Of a DNA stretch of 64,000 nucleotides, positions 28,561 to 38,169 are shown one piece after another. The notes under the pieces are model-generated. The model did no database searches, was not told the origin of the DNA, and was given only the letters and a program-made list of their open reading frames with translations. The stretch is from assembly GCF_900107285.1 (NCBI RefSeq), contig NZ_FNPK01000011.1, positions 58,672 through 122,671 on the forward strand, written 5' to 3'. The position numbers and the translations under genes were made by a program. The number at the start of each line of letters is the position of its first letter. The first letter of the stretch is position 1. The DNA comes from Acinetobacter kyonggiensis (GTDB lineage: Bacteria > Pseudomonadota > Gammaproteobacteria > Pseudomonadales > Moraxellaceae).

Positions 28561-29187
28561 ATGTCCGAGCAAATTTTCATTCAAGGTCCTGTAGGTCAAA
28601 TTGAAGTTTTTGTTGATTATCCACAGGGTGAAGTGAAAGGATTCGCGGTTGTATGCCACCCTCATCCATTACAAGGCGGTACACCACAGCATAAAGTGCC
28701 AACACTTCTTGCTCAAATGTTTGTTGAGCGTGGTTGTATTGTATACCGACCTAGTTTCCGTGGTTCAGGTCAAAGTACCGGTGTCCATAATGAAGGCTTT
28801 GGTGAAACGGATGATATTCTAGAAGTAATTAGACAGATGCGTTGCAAACATATTGGCCTGCCTTTTTATGCTGGCGGCTTTAGTTTTGGAGCGCACGTGA
28901 TGGCTAAAAGTTATCATGCTCTTCCTGATGAAATCAAACCTAAACAATTAATTTTATGTGGTTTACCGACTGCAACTGTTGCTGGCTTGCGTCATTATGT
29001 AACCCCCGAAATTAAAGGTGATATTTTATTTATTCACGGTGAAGGTGATGAAGTTACTTTATTGTCAGACTTGATCGCTTGGGCAAAACCTCAACGTCAC
29101 TTATTGACGATCTTGCCTAGTGCGAACCATTTCTTTACTGGCTATTTAAAACAATTGCGTATTGCAATTTCTCGTTTTTTAATTTAA
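28561..29187 (+). CDS. Alpha/beta hydrolase
   Basis: A 208-residue cytoplasmic alpha/beta hydrolase of the small COG2945 type. The oxyanion region is CHPHPLQGGTPQHK, the nucleophile elbow GGFSFGAHV supplies the Ser, the acid is in HGEGDEVT and the catalytic His in PSANHFFTG. RPSFRGSGQSTG is the usual post-strand-4 loop. Substrate unknown; related proteins are annotated as esterases or dienelactone-hydrolase-like. The gene is single, divergent from yaaA, with a strong terminator downstream. Confidence 0.88.
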   Translation: MSEQIFIQGPVGQIEVFVDYPQGEVKGFAVVCHPHPLQGGTPQHKVPTLLAQMFVERGCIVYRPSFRGSGQSTGVHNEGFGETDDILEVIRQMRCKHIGLPFYAGGFSFGAHVMAKSYHALPDEIKPKQLILCGLPTATVAGLRHYVTPEIKGDILFIHGEGDEVTLLSDLIAWAKPQRHLLTILPSANHFFTGYLKQLRIAISRFLI

Positions 29188-29239
29188 CTGGCTTAAATTA
29201 ACATTTAAAGTGCAATACTATGCTCTTGAAATAACACCT

Positions 29240-29270
29240 GACTCGGACTCTTAAATCCGAGTCTTTTTTT
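29240..29270 (+). terminator. Intrinsic terminator of the alpha/beta hydrolase gene
   Basis: GACTCGGA pairs with TCCGAGTC over an 8-nt loop and is followed by seven T residues. Confidence 0.88.
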
Positions 29271-29661
29271 GCGCAATAGCTCCAATCTATATAGATCTTT
29301 GCAAGATATTCATCAGGGTGATGTGGGCTAAACGCCTTTACCCATGTCTGCTATGATTGTTTTTAATTGATAGAAAATAAAGACCTATACCGATTTTAAA
29401 GGCAACTTATTCAGAGCCCTACTGGATAAATAAATATTACCCTACCTTAAACCAAGTGTCAGGCCAGATCATATAAATATTAAAAATATGCCTTCGTGAA
29501 CCAACTTATGAACTTGCTAAGCAAAATGCTATATCAATTCACATCTTTGCAAAATTAATTCTATTGCACTTCATTTGAGAATCTAAGAATTATATAATCA
29601 AATACTTAGCCAAGTACGGCTTAAGATGTTCGGAAACATTTTTAATAGTTAGAGGGATATT
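29271..29661. other. Gene-free interval ahead of the DUF2147 gene
   Basis: I find no gene in these 390 bases. A short plus-strand stretch near 29400-29470 reads like coding sequence for about 25 codons but is closed by stops on both sides and starts nowhere. No repeat or clear promoter is visible. Confidence 0.4.
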
Positions 29662-30102
29662 ATGAAAACTATTTTTGGGATAATTTGCATCGTTTTATTC
29701 AGTTCATCAGCCATTGCAGAAAATATTGTAGGTACATGGCGTTATATGGATGATAAAACAGGTGAAGCTAAGGGATTAGTCAAAATTGAGCAGCAAGCCA
29801 ATGGAACATACGCAGGTACAGCACTCAAAGCAACACCACGTGCTGGCTACATACCGAAAGAGTTTTGTACTAATTGTCCTGCACCCTACACCAACAAGCC
29901 CATCATAGGTATGCAGGTTATTTCTGGATTACAAACTGAAGATCAAATGAATTATACAAATGGGAAAATCATTGATCCTGTTTCAGGAAAAGTTTACCGC
30001 CTTAAAGGCAGAGTCAGCGCAAATGGCAAAAAATTATTTCTTCGCGGATATATGGGAGTATCCGCTGTAGGTCGTAACCAGACTTGGCTACGTGTGGAAT
30101 AA
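29662..30102 (+). CDS. DUF2147 family exported protein
   Basis: A 146-residue protein with a cleavable signal peptide (MKTIFGIICIVLFSSSAIA, cut before ENIVGTW). The mature part is a DUF2147 beta-barrel-like domain: GTWRYMDDKTGEAKGLVKI at the start, then CTNCPAP, NGKIIDPVSGKVYRLKGRV and LRGYMGVSAVGRNQTWLRV at the end. Function of the family is not established; members are periplasmic or surface proteins of Gram-negative bacteria. The pair of cysteines in FCTNCPAP could form a disulfide. GAGGG stands ahead of the ATG. It is a single gene. Confidence 0.88.
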   Translation: MKTIFGIICIVLFSSSAIAENIVGTWRYMDDKTGEAKGLVKIEQQANGTYAGTALKATPRAGYIPKEFCTNCPAPYTNKPIIGMQVISGLQTEDQMNYTNGKIIDPVSGKVYRLKGRVSANGKKLFLRGYMGVSAVGRNQTWLRVE

Positions 30103-30253
30103 AATATAAGTCCTGAGCTACCAACACAGCACTGTTTTGTTCGTAGCTCAAACTATGCAAGACCAATAAACCCTTATCATTTCAAATTCAAAAATGGCAG
30201 CTATAGGTGTCAACAATATCTTCCCTTCCAAGCTTCAAAGTTACCTTTTTTTG

Positions 30254-30637
30254 CTAAAGATGGTCCTTCCATTCAAATTCACTAAAAGCTTCATCTTGTT
30301 TTAATGTATTTTCAACCGCTTGCGCCAGCTGATTCAACAAACTCTGCTCTGTAATGCGGTCTAACCAATCCTGATCCTCATCTGGATGCGAGGTAATTTC
30401 ACAGACCAAATGACCACCCTGATCATGCCCTTGGCAAGTAATTGACAGTGGCAAGGAATGATTATCTACACTGACTGCAACATGGTCGCCACTTTGTGAC
30501 AAAGTCTGAAAACCATATTCGCCCAATTCTTTAGACAAAAGATCGGCAACATATTCTTGAGTCACATGACGATCACCAGCCTGCAATGAAGCATGATTAT
30601 GTTTTTCACAGTTTGCTGTAAATTGTAATTTTCTCAT
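30254..30637 (-). CDS. Hypothetical cytoplasmic protein
   Basis: I do not recognise this protein of about 127 residues. It has no signal or membrane segment, two His-rich stretches (CEKHNHASLQAGDRH, CQGHDQGGHL) and an acidic C-terminal half. I prefer the ATG at 30637, with GGA 7 nt upstream; an ATG six codons earlier (30655) is possible. It lies downstream of, and on the same strand as, the tyrA-aroA gene but beyond that gene's terminator, so it is probably expressed alone. Confidence 0.55.
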   Translation of the reverse strand: MRKLQFTANCEKHNHASLQAGDRHVTQEYVADLLSKELGEYGFQTLSQSGDHVAVSVDNHSLPLSITCQGHDQGGHLVCEITSHPDEDQDWLDRITEQSLLNQLAQAVENTLKQDEAFSEFEWKDHL

Positions 30638-30685
30638 CGATGTATCCAAAGGCATTCTTATTGTATGGTTTTAGAATAAGCAATA

Positions 30686-30720
30686 AAAACAAAACAGCCA
30701 AGCAAAAGCTTGGCTATTGT
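30686..30720 (-). terminator. Intrinsic terminator of the pheA-hisC-tyrA/aroA unit
   Basis: On the minus strand AGCCAAGC, loop TTTT and GCTTGGCT are followed by GTTTTGTTTTT, about 30 nt past the tyrA-aroA stop. Confidence 0.85.
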
Positions 30721-30746
30721 CTAACAAACGTACAAAACTAGACTAA

Positions 30747-32993
30747 TTATTCACTCACTTGAATCGCTAAACCTGCTTGATTCGCAAGTTCAGTGAAGGT
30801 AGGAAAACTGGTTGCCACAGTTTCTGTACCAACAATTTTAATTTCGCCTGAAGTACGTAAACCCGCCATACTAAAACTCATCGCAATACGGTGATCATGA
30901 TGCGATTCAATTTCACCACCCGTGAAGATTGTAGACCAATCGCCTGACTTACCTTTACCTTCAATAATGATGCCATCATCCGTTGGTGTACAGTCAATGC
31001 CCATGGTTTTCAAACCATCTGCCATAACTTGAATACGATCAGATTCTTTAACGCGAAGTTCAGCAGCACCGGTCAAAATGGTTTGACCTTCAGCACATGC
31101 TGCGGCAACAAAGAGCGCTGGGAATTCATCAATTGCCAATGGCACTTGGTCTTCAGGCATATGAATGCCTTTAAGCGTACGAGAGCCTTTGATACGAATG
31201 TCTGCAATCGGTTCACCACCTGCAATACGTTCGTTTTCAACCGTCAAGTCCGCACCCATTTGTTTCAGGATTTCAATTACACCAGTACGCGTTGGGTTAA
31301 TTCCAACCGCCTCTAAAGTCACATCTGAACCTTCGGTAATGGCAGCTCCCACCATAAAGAATGCCGCAGATGAAATATCTGATGGCACCTGAATTTCAGT
31401 CGCAATAAGCTTACCGCCACCTTGTAATGAAATGCGATTACCTTCAGTTTTTACTTCATAACCAAATGCACGTAACATACGTTCTGTATGGTCACGTGTT
31501 GGTTCAGGTTCCGTCACTGACGTTTCACCGCTTGCCCAAAGCCCCGCCAATAGAATGCCAGATTTCACTTGCGCAGATGCCATCGGCAAATCGTAATGAA
31601 TACCTTGAAGGTTTTGACTCCCTGTAATCGATACTGGTGGTGTACCGCGTTCACCTGTGGTTTGAATTTGCGCACCCATTTCACGTAAAGGTTTAGCAAT
31701 ACGTTCCATTGGACGTTTAGACAGTGATGCATCACCCGTCATTACAGAATCAAACTTTTGCGCAGACAACATGCCTGAAAGTAAACGCATTGATGTACCA
31801 GAGTTACCCATATACAAAGCACTTGCAGGTGCTTTTAAGCCATTAATGCCGACACCATGAATAGTGACTTCACCATTTTTTGGCCCTTCAATACTCACGC
31901 CCATATCACGGAATGCTTGCAAAGTTGCCAGCGCATCTTCACCTTCCAAGAAACCTGTAACATGGGTTGTGCCTTCTGCAATCGCACCAAACATGATGGA
32001 GCGATGTGACACAGATTTGTCACCAGGCACGGTAAATTTACCTTGGAAATTTTGAGAACCTGGCAAAATGGTAAATTGTTGTGTCACTTTATTTTTCTCC
32101 ATCAAGGGTTGTTTGGCGAGCATGTGATTGAAGTGTTGTCGTGCAGCCTGTGCATGCCCCAACACCCCCATTAATGCCTGTGAGTTTTCATCTTCAATCA
32201 GTTTACGTAATATTGCGAGTTGCTTTTCGAAGCCATCGACTGCATTTAAAATCGCTTTTTTATTGGCAAAAAAGATGTCATGCCACATTTGCGGATCACT
32301 GGCAGCTATGCGTGAAAAGTCACGAAAACCACCTGCTGCATAACGAAAGATATCAAAATTATCTTCACGATTGGCAAGCTGTTCAACCAAATTAAATGCC
32401 ATCAAATGTGGAAGATGACTGGTATGTGCAAGGACTTCATCATGTTTATCGACATCCATACAAATCACATCAGCTTTAGCCGCTTGCCATAATTGTGTCA
32501 GTTTTTCTACCGCCCAATCAGCGCTGGTCGGTAGAGGCGTCAAAATCACTTTATGATTGGCAAACAAATCCACCTTACCGGCATGTACACCTGTGTGTTC
32601 AGCCCCAGCAATCGGATGCCCCGGAACAAAACCTTCTGGAAGGTTTTCACCATATACCGCTTTTGCAGCATCTACTACATTGCCTTTGGTACTACCCACA
32701 TCGGTGATGATGGTGGTCGCAGAAAGATAAGGCTTGATCATTTCAAGTACTTTTTCTGTCGCACGAACAGGTAAGGCTAAAACGACTAAATCGGCACCTT
32801 GGACGGCATCAACAGGATTACTATATCCCGCTTGAATCAATCCAAGTGCTTTCGCATCATCCAATGTTTTTTGCGAACGTGTTGATGCAACAATTTGCTT
32901 TGCTAAATTTTCAGCGATAATCACACGCGCTAGACTTGAACCAATCAACCCAAGTCCAATAAATGCAACTTTTTCAAATAGAGGCTTGGACAT
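30747..32993 (-). CDS. aroA: Fused prephenate dehydrogenase / EPSP synthase (TyrA-AroA)
   Basis: A 748-residue fusion of two enzymes of aromatic synthesis. Residues 1 to about 290 are a TyrA (cyclohexadienyl/prephenate dehydrogenase): NAD(P)-binding VAFIGLGLIGSSLARV, HPIAGAEHTGV and SHLPHLMAFNL. From about 310 on is 5-enolpyruvylshikimate-3-phosphate synthase (AroA): VPGDKSVSHRSIMFG, MGNSGTSMRLLSG, SAQVKSGILL, RDHTERMLRAFG and KESDRIQVMADGL. The GDKS, SAQxK, NPTR and RxHxE motifs match the class II EPSP synthase set as I recall it. Such TyrA-AroA fusions are known in Acinetobacter and Pseudomonas. The ATG at 32993 follows the hisC stop directly (TAAGTGATG); the GTG just before is an alternative start. 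Confidence 0.95.
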   Translation of the reverse strand: MSKPLFEKVAFIGLGLIGSSLARVIIAENLAKQIVASTRSQKTLDDAKALGLIQAGYSNPVDAVQGADLVVLALPVRATEKVLEMIKPYLSATTIITDVGSTKGNVVDAAKAVYGENLPEGFVPGHPIAGAEHTGVHAGKVDLFANHKVILTPLPTSADWAVEKLTQLWQAAKADVICMDVDKHDEVLAHTSHLPHLMAFNLVEQLANREDNFDIFRYAAGGFRDFSRIAASDPQMWHDIFFANKKAILNAVDGFEKQLAILRKLIEDENSQALMGVLGHAQAARQHFNHMLAKQPLMEKNKVTQQFTILPGSQNFQGKFTVPGDKSVSHRSIMFGAIAEGTTHVTGFLEGEDALATLQAFRDMGVSIEGPKNGEVTIHGVGINGLKAPASALYMGNSGTSMRLLSGMLSAQKFDSVMTGDASLSKRPMERIAKPLREMGAQIQTTGERGTPPVSITGSQNLQGIHYDLPMASAQVKSGILLAGLWASGETSVTEPEPTRDHTERMLRAFGYEVKTEGNRISLQGGGKLIATEIQVPSDISSAAFFMVGAAITEGSDVTLEAVGINPTRTGVIEILKQMGADLTVENERIAGGEPIADIRIKGSRTLKGIHMPEDQVPLAIDEFPALFVAAACAEGQTILTGAAELRVKESDRIQVMADGLKTMGIDCTPTDDGIIIEGKGKSGDWSTIFTGGEIESHHDHRIAMSFSMAGLRTSGEIKIVGTETVATSFPTFTELANQAGLAIQVSE

Positions 32994-32996
32994 CAC

Positions 32997-34103
32997 TTAA
33001 GCTTTTCCCTCTACAGCATTGCTTGCTAAATCAAGTACCTTCGCAAGTGCGCTAAGGAATTTAGCATTTTCAGTTTCAGTACCAATAGACACACGCAGAT
33101 GATTTGCAATTCCGACAGGACGTACAATCACCCCCTCTTTTAACAAAGCATTGAACGTTTGTGCAGCATCGGCCTGAACATCAACCAAAATAAAGTTCGC
33201 ACGTGATGCCACATAGCCCAAGCCAAGGGATTGAAAACCTTGCTCTAATTGATTCATACCCGCTTTATTAACAACACGTGATTGCTCAATAAAGTCTTCA
33301 TCCTTCAGTGCAGCAACAGCAGCTACCATAGCAAGATGATTCACATTAAAGGGCTGACGAATACGGTTTAAAAAATCAGTGACTTGTTTTGATGCCAGTG
33401 CAAAACCCACACGCAGGGCTGCCAAACCATAACATTTAGACAATGTACGACTGACGATAATATTTGGATAGTGTGCTAAAAATTTTAAGCTATTGAAGTT
33501 TTCTGGAAAATATTCCACATACGCTTCATCGAGTACCACAATCACACTTGCAGGTACTTTCTGCATAAATGCTTCAAATTCAGCTTCTTCAAACCAAGTC
33601 CCCGTTGGGTTATTTGGATTGGCAATAAAAATAAGTTTGGTGTTATATTGAATTGCAGCAGCCATGGCATCTAAATCATGTGCAAAGCCTTTTGCAGGAA
33701 CTTCAATCGCTTGTGCATTTATCGCTTGTGTCACCAAAGCATAAACAGCAAATGCATGTTGGCTATACACCACAGAATCTTTTTCTGCAACGAATGCACG
33801 AGCAAACATTTCCAATAAGTCGTTTGAACCATTACCCAAAGTAATACAGTCAGCAGTCACACCAAATTGCGCACAAATTTGATCTTTTAAAATAAAACCG
33901 CCACCGTCTGGATAGCGACCAATTTCTGCCAATTCAGCAGCCACTGCTTGTTTGACCCGATCAGAACAGCCCAATGGATTCTCATTCGATGCCAATTTGA
34001 CGATATCGGTAATCCCTAACTCACGCTCAAGCTCACTAATTGGCTTACCCGGTTGATAAGGTTTTAACTTTGAGATGCCTTCATTGGCAGGGACAAACGA
34101 CAT
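32997..34103 (-). CDS. hisC: Histidinol-phosphate aminotransferase (HisC)
   Basis: A 368-residue PLP-dependent aminotransferase, fold type I. It starts with KPYQPGKPISELERELGI and ASNENPLG, carries the PLP Asn/Asp regions PNNPTGTW and VVLDEAYVEY, the Schiff-base Lys in SRTLSKCYGLAALRVGFA and the substrate Arg near LRVSIGT at the C-terminus. HisC makes histidinol phosphate, but copies placed between pheA and tyrA, as here, are thought also to transaminate phenylpyruvate or hydroxyphenylpyruvate to Phe and Tyr. GGAAGAG precedes the ATG. Its stop abuts the start of the downstream fusion gene, indicating coupling. Confidence 0.94.
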   Translation of the reverse strand: MSFVPANEGISKLKPYQPGKPISELERELGITDIVKLASNENPLGCSDRVKQAVAAELAEIGRYPDGGGFILKDQICAQFGVTADCITLGNGSNDLLEMFARAFVAEKDSVVYSQHAFAVYALVTQAINAQAIEVPAKGFAHDLDAMAAAIQYNTKLIFIANPNNPTGTWFEEAEFEAFMQKVPASVIVVLDEAYVEYFPENFNSLKFLAHYPNIIVSRTLSKCYGLAALRVGFALASKQVTDFLNRIRQPFNVNHLAMVAAVAALKDEDFIEQSRVVNKAGMNQLEQGFQSLGLGYVASRANFILVDVQADAAQTFNALLKEGVIVRPVGIANHLRVSIGTETENAKFLSALAKVLDLASNAVEGKA

Positions 34104-34174
34104 GTTACTCTTCCAATTGTTTCAAGTGATAAAAGTGGTTAACTTCAAATTAAAATTAACCACCAAATAGCGAT

Positions 34175-35284
34175 TTACAATACCGCGATCGGATATGAAC
34201 CTAATACTCGGACTTCTTTCACCAACGGACGAATTTCTTCAATTGCCGCTTTGACATTGTCTTGCTCCACATGACCTTCTAAATCAATGAAGAATACATA
34301 AGCCCATTTTTCAGGTAGTGCAGGACGGGTTTCAATGCTGGTTAAGCTAATATGATGTTTTGCAAAGGGTGCAAGAATTTCAAGCAATGCACCGGCACGA
34401 TCATGTGCTGAAATCAGTAATGAGGTTTTATCATTGCCGCTTTGCGGTACTTTTTCACGACCAATCACCAAGAAACGTGTGGTATTTTCCGGATTATCTT
34501 CAATATTGCCATGTAGAATTTCTAATTCATAAATATTGGCAGCCACATCAGATGCAATTGCTGCTGAATGCCATTCATTGCGAATTCGACGTGCCGCTTC
34601 AGCATTTGAACTTAAAGCAACGCGCTCTACACCCGGATAATGTGCATCTAACCATTTACGACATTGCGCCAAAGTTTGTTGATGCGCATAAATTTGTTTA
34701 ATGCTGTCTTTACGGGTATTTGCAGAAACTAAAAATTGGTGATGAATACGCAATTCAACTTCACCAATCACATTTAAATGCGATGATTTAAAACAATCTA
34801 AAGTATGGTTGACCACCCCTTCAGAAGAGTTCTCCACTGGCACTAAACCGTAATGAGCACTCCCCGCTTCCACTTCACGAAAGACTTCATCAATAGTTGG
34901 AAGTGGACGAACAATCGCGTCCTGACCAAAGTGCTTCAGCACAGCTGAATGTGTATAAGTACCCACTGGACCTAAAAATGCAATACTTTGTGGTGCTTCA
35001 AGTGCCAGACAAGCCGACATGATTTCGCGAAATAGACGCGCCATGGTCACATCAGACAATGGCCCTTCGTTGCGCTCCATAACATTACGCAAAACTTGTG
35101 CTTCACGTTCAGGACGGTAAAACATTGGATTCTCTTCAGAAGCAAACTTTGCTTTTGCTACCGCTTCTGCGAGTTTCGCTCGGCGGTTGATAAGCTGTTG
35201 AATCTGCTGATCAACTGAGTCAATATCCTCACGAATCTGAGCAAGGTCAAGAGAAGTCTTTGTGTTTTGATCGTCGTTGATCAT
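34175..35284 (-). CDS. pheA: Bifunctional chorismate mutase / prephenate dehydratase (P-protein)
   Basis: A 369-residue P-protein that turns chorismate into phenylpyruvate, the precursor of phenylalanine. Residues about 10-95 are an AroQ chorismate mutase (REDIDSVDQQIQQLINRRAKLA). The prephenate dehydratase domain starts IAFLGPVGTYTHSAVLKHFG, with VPVENSSEGVVNHTLD and the active-site threonine region NTTRFLVIG. A C-terminal ACT domain, TSLLISAHDRAGALLEIL to ALPEKWAYVFFIDLEG, binds phenylalanine for feedback inhibition. The family begins at MINDDQ, so I use the ATG at 35284 rather than the ORF start 19 codons upstream. It is the first gene of the unit with hisC and tyrA-aroA; the gap to hisC is 71 nt. 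Confidence 0.95.
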   Translation of the reverse strand: MINDDQNTKTSLDLAQIREDIDSVDQQIQQLINRRAKLAEAVAKAKFASEENPMFYRPEREAQVLRNVMERNEGPLSDVTMARLFREIMSACLALEAPQSIAFLGPVGTYTHSAVLKHFGQDAIVRPLPTIDEVFREVEAGSAHYGLVPVENSSEGVVNHTLDCFKSSHLNVIGEVELRIHHQFLVSANTRKDSIKQIYAHQQTLAQCRKWLDAHYPGVERVALSSNAEAARRIRNEWHSAAIASDVAANIYELEILHGNIEDNPENTTRFLVIGREKVPQSGNDKTSLLISAHDRAGALLEILAPFAKHHISLTSIETRPALPEKWAYVFFIDLEGHVEQDNVKAAIEEIRPLVKEVRVLGSYPIAVL

Positions 35285-35739
35285 TGTTATGTCGCCCTTC
35301 AAAAACATTATGCAAACAGTATAACAATAGTTAGCTTTCAAATGTTACGCAATAAGACTTTGATTGATTCAGCCTTAAAAACATACAGTTGATTTAATCA
35401 GCAATTTTATTGTCTATGATTTTGCAATAAATTCTTAAAATTAATGACCTTTTGCCAATTTTCCACAAATTACACTACAGTTGTACATTTTCAGCCTTGC
35501 GCAACCAAGGTGAATTTTATGCTATTTGGTCGAATATATTGATCTTTTTTTGCGAATAACATCATATTTTAAAACGCTTAATATCAATATTTTTGCACCC
35601 TGCTTTTTTACTATTTATCTGGGTCATTGGCAGATTAAATCATTGCCAAAAATAAACATTTGCTTGATGTTTGAAGACAAATGTCTGGACTGACATAAAA
35701 ACCAAAACAAAGCTAAAACATCTATCTTAAGGATCATCA
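35285..35739. other. Divergent intergenic region between pheA and the acyl-CoA ligase gene
   Basis: No gene is visible in 455 bases. Two short dyads lie in the right half: TTGGCA-N11-TGCCAA at 35627-35649 and ACATTTG-N15-CAAATGT at 35656-35684. Either could be an operator for the ligase gene; neither matches a regulator consensus I can name. Confidence 0.4.
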
Positions 35740-37461
35740 ATGAGTCATTACGCACAGCGCCCATGGGAAAAGAATTTACCCATTTCATTACATGGTTATC
35801 AACTTAAGCCTGATCAAATTAAATCAAACTTAGCAGAATTACTAACCCACACTACGGCTCAATTTTCACAATCGCCCGCATTTAGTGTGGTACTACCTAC
35901 AGGCTTAAGTAAAAGCTTAAGCTTTCAAGAAATTGATGATCTATCAACCACATTTGCCAATTATTTACAGCATCATCTGAAACTTAAGAAAGGCGATGTG
36001 GTTGGCTTACAAATGCCAAATTCTTTGCACTATCCAATTGCTGTATTTGCTTGTTGGAAAGTTGGATTAATCATCACCAACATTAATCCACTGTATACAG
36101 CGCGCGAACTTGAATACCAATTAATTGACAGTGCTGCAAAAGCATTGATTGTTTCAGATCTATTTTTAGCAACTTTCGAACGCGTGATTCAAAACAACGC
36201 TCAACTTCAATCACTGGCACTGGTAACTGCCAGTTTAAGTGAGTTTTTTGATCAGCCTTATCAGGGCATGATTGCACAAAAAATGCAGGCAGATGCCGAA
36301 GCGCAAGGTCGCTCACTCAAACCAAGCATCGACTATGCAACCTTCGCAGATGCTTTAGAAATTGGTAAAATTTTAGAATTATATATTCCTATTCAACATG
36401 AGATTGCCCTATATCAATATACAGGTGGAACAACGGGTCGTAGTAAAGGTGCCGTAATCAGTCATCAAAATGTGGCATCTTTGGTCAAAATAACCAGCGA
36501 TTATTTGCATGCCCATGAATCTGAATTTAACAATCAGGACTGTATTTTAACAGCGATTCCGCTGTACCATATTTTTGCCTTTAGCGTAAATTTCCTCATG
36601 TTCTTTGAAGCTGGTTCTCATAATCTGCTGATTCCTTCTCCACGACCAATTAGCAATTTAAAACCTGCTTTTGAAAACTTCAAAGTCACTTGGTTAACTG
36701 GGGTCGATACGCTATATGCGGGCTTATTGGCTGAAAGTTGGTTTACTGCAAACCCACCGAAACTGACCTGTAGCATTTCTGGCGGTACTGCATTACGTCC
36801 TGCAACAGCAGAAAACTGGCAAGCTAAAATCGGCACAATTATTGAAGGTTTTGGCATGACAGAAACCAGTTGTGCTGCGCTACTCCATCCACCCATCCGT
36901 AAAATTCGTCAGGGTTCTGTTGGTTTTCCATTGCCAGGCTCCGACATTAAAATTGTCAATGAACAAGGTCACGAAGTTCCATTCGGTGAAGCGGGTGAAC
37001 TCTGTGTAAAAGGGCCACAAATTGTATTGGGTTATTTAAACCGCCCCACTGAAACGGCTGAAACATTTATTGATGGTTGGTTGCATACAGGTGATATTGC
37101 CAAAGTAGATGAAGATGGCTTTTGTTATATTTTAGATCGTAAAAAAGATATGGTCATTGTTTCAGGTTTTAATGTTTATCCCAATGAAATTGAAGCAATT
37201 CTAGCCGAGCATCCAGATATCATTGAAGCTGCTGTTATTGGTATACCCGATGATCAAACCGGAGAATCGGTTAAAGCATTTATTGCCTCGAGTAATGCCA
37301 ATCTTTCTGTCAATGAAATCCTCAAACATTGCAAAGACAACCTAACTGCCTACAAAGTCCCAAAATTGATTGAAATATTGAATGAGTTACCAAAGTCAAC
37401 CGTCGGAAAAATTTTACGTGCCGAACTTCGTCAAATGGAAAGTCAAAAATATATTGATTAA
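35740..37461 (+). CDS. Long-chain fatty acid-CoA ligase (FadD-like)
   Basis: A 573-residue AMP-forming acyl-CoA ligase that activates fatty acids with ATP and CoA at the inner membrane. The P-loop YTGGTTGRSKGAVISH, the aromatic/AMP motif IEGFGMTETS, the hinge region LHTGDIAKVDEDGFCYILDRKKDMVIVSG with the conserved Asp and Arg, and the C-terminal Lys in PKSTVGKILR are all present. The N-terminal region (MSHYAQRPWEKNLP) resembles FadD. Chain-length specificity cannot be read. Its neighbours include an acyl-CoA dehydrogenase gene 0.7 kb away on the other strand, so the two could serve one fatty acid route. AAGGA precedes the ATG. Confidence 0.9.
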   Translation: MSHYAQRPWEKNLPISLHGYQLKPDQIKSNLAELLTHTTAQFSQSPAFSVVLPTGLSKSLSFQEIDDLSTTFANYLQHHLKLKKGDVVGLQMPNSLHYPIAVFACWKVGLIITNINPLYTARELEYQLIDSAAKALIVSDLFLATFERVIQNNAQLQSLALVTASLSEFFDQPYQGMIAQKMQADAEAQGRSLKPSIDYATFADALEIGKILELYIPIQHEIALYQYTGGTTGRSKGAVISHQNVASLVKITSDYLHAHESEFNNQDCILTAIPLYHIFAFSVNFLMFFEAGSHNLLIPSPRPISNLKPAFENFKVTWLTGVDTLYAGLLAESWFTANPPKLTCSISGGTALRPATAENWQAKIGTIIEGFGMTETSCAALLHPPIRKIRQGSVGFPLPGSDIKIVNEQGHEVPFGEAGELCVKGPQIVLGYLNRPTETAETFIDGWLHTGDIAKVDEDGFCYILDRKKDMVIVSGFNVYPNEIEAILAEHPDIIEAAVIGIPDDQTGESVKAFIASSNANLSVNEILKHCKDNLTAYKVPKLIEILNELPKSTVGKILRAELRQMESQKYID

Positions 37462-37488
37462 TTTCAGCTTATTACAGCATTAAAATTC

Positions 37489-37520
37489 AGCCCTAAAGCT
37501 TAGTCTTTGGGGCTTTCTCT
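37489..37520 (+). terminator. Intrinsic terminator of the acyl-CoA ligase gene
   Basis: AGCCCTAAAG pairs with CTTTGGGGCT (one G-U pair) over a 6-nt loop and is followed by a T-rich tract. Confidence 0.75.
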
Positions 37521-37605
37521 TTTACAAGAGTTATTTACCAAAATCCATCACAAAAATTTAATGATTCCTCTATATTCTTTTAATAAAGCAATTCGGAGAA
37601 TAATA

Positions 37606-38124
37606 ATGTCAAAAAGAATCGCCGTTTTAGTGACCCATGATTTTGAAGATATTGCATACTCGGAACCCGTACAGGCCTTTCGAGCTGCACGTCATAGCAT
37701 TTTAAATATTGAAAACAGAGCAGGTAATATTGTTTATGGTCAAAAACGCAAATCTGCGGTCACTATCGATCAAAGTATAGACAGTGTTTCTGTGCATGAT
37801 TTTGATGCCTTACTTATTCCCGGAGGACATTCTCCCAACCGATTGTGTCTTGATCATCGGTTTGTCGATTTTGTCCGTAATTTTGCCCATGCACAAAAAC
37901 CCATTATGAGTATTTGTCACGGCCCTCAACTGCTTATTGCTGCAAAGGTGGTTAAAGGTCGGTTAATGACCACCATTAAAACCGTCGCCACAGATCTAAT
38001 TAATGCAGGTGCTGTGTATTACGATGTCGGTGTGGTGAATGACAATAATCTGTATATTTCTTCTCGCTCTCCTGACGACTTAGCAGCCTTTATTAAAGAA
38101 AGTTTAATGGTGTTGAGTCAATAA
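37606..38124 (+). CDS. DJ-1/PfpI family protein
   Basis: A 172-residue DJ-1/PfpI-fold protein. The nucleophile elbow is MSICHGPQLLIAA with the reactive Cys-His, and the conserved acidic residue that polarises it is expected in DFEDIAYSEP near the N-terminus. LLIPGGHSPNRL is the other family hallmark. Relatives are annotated as proteases, chaperones, or deglycases for glycated proteins; these roles are disputed and none can be chosen here. The frame is open from 37507, but GGAGA sits 7 nt before the ATG at 37606, where the family begins. A bidirectional terminator follows. Confidence 0.88.
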   Translation: MSKRIAVLVTHDFEDIAYSEPVQAFRAARHSILNIENRAGNIVYGQKRKSAVTIDQSIDSVSVHDFDALLIPGGHSPNRLCLDHRFVDFVRNFAHAQKPIMSICHGPQLLIAAKVVKGRLMTTIKTVATDLINAGAVYYDVGVVNDNNLYISSRSPDDLAAFIKESLMVLSQ

Positions 38125-38149
38125 AAAGAGCCTTTCGGCTCTTTTTATT
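38120..38149. terminator. Bidirectional terminator between the PfpI and acyl-CoA dehydrogenase genes
   Basis: A 13-bp stem, AATAAAAAGAGCC with its complement, and a TTTC loop carry A and T runs on either side. It overlaps the PfpI stop codon by a few bases. Confidence 0.88.
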
Positions 38150-38169
38150 TAGACCTAAACAACCAGTCA

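Noticed and set aside
29390..29470. Possible pseudogene fragment ahead of the DUF2147 gene
   Set aside because: About 25 coding-like codons bounded by stops on both sides are too few to support a call.
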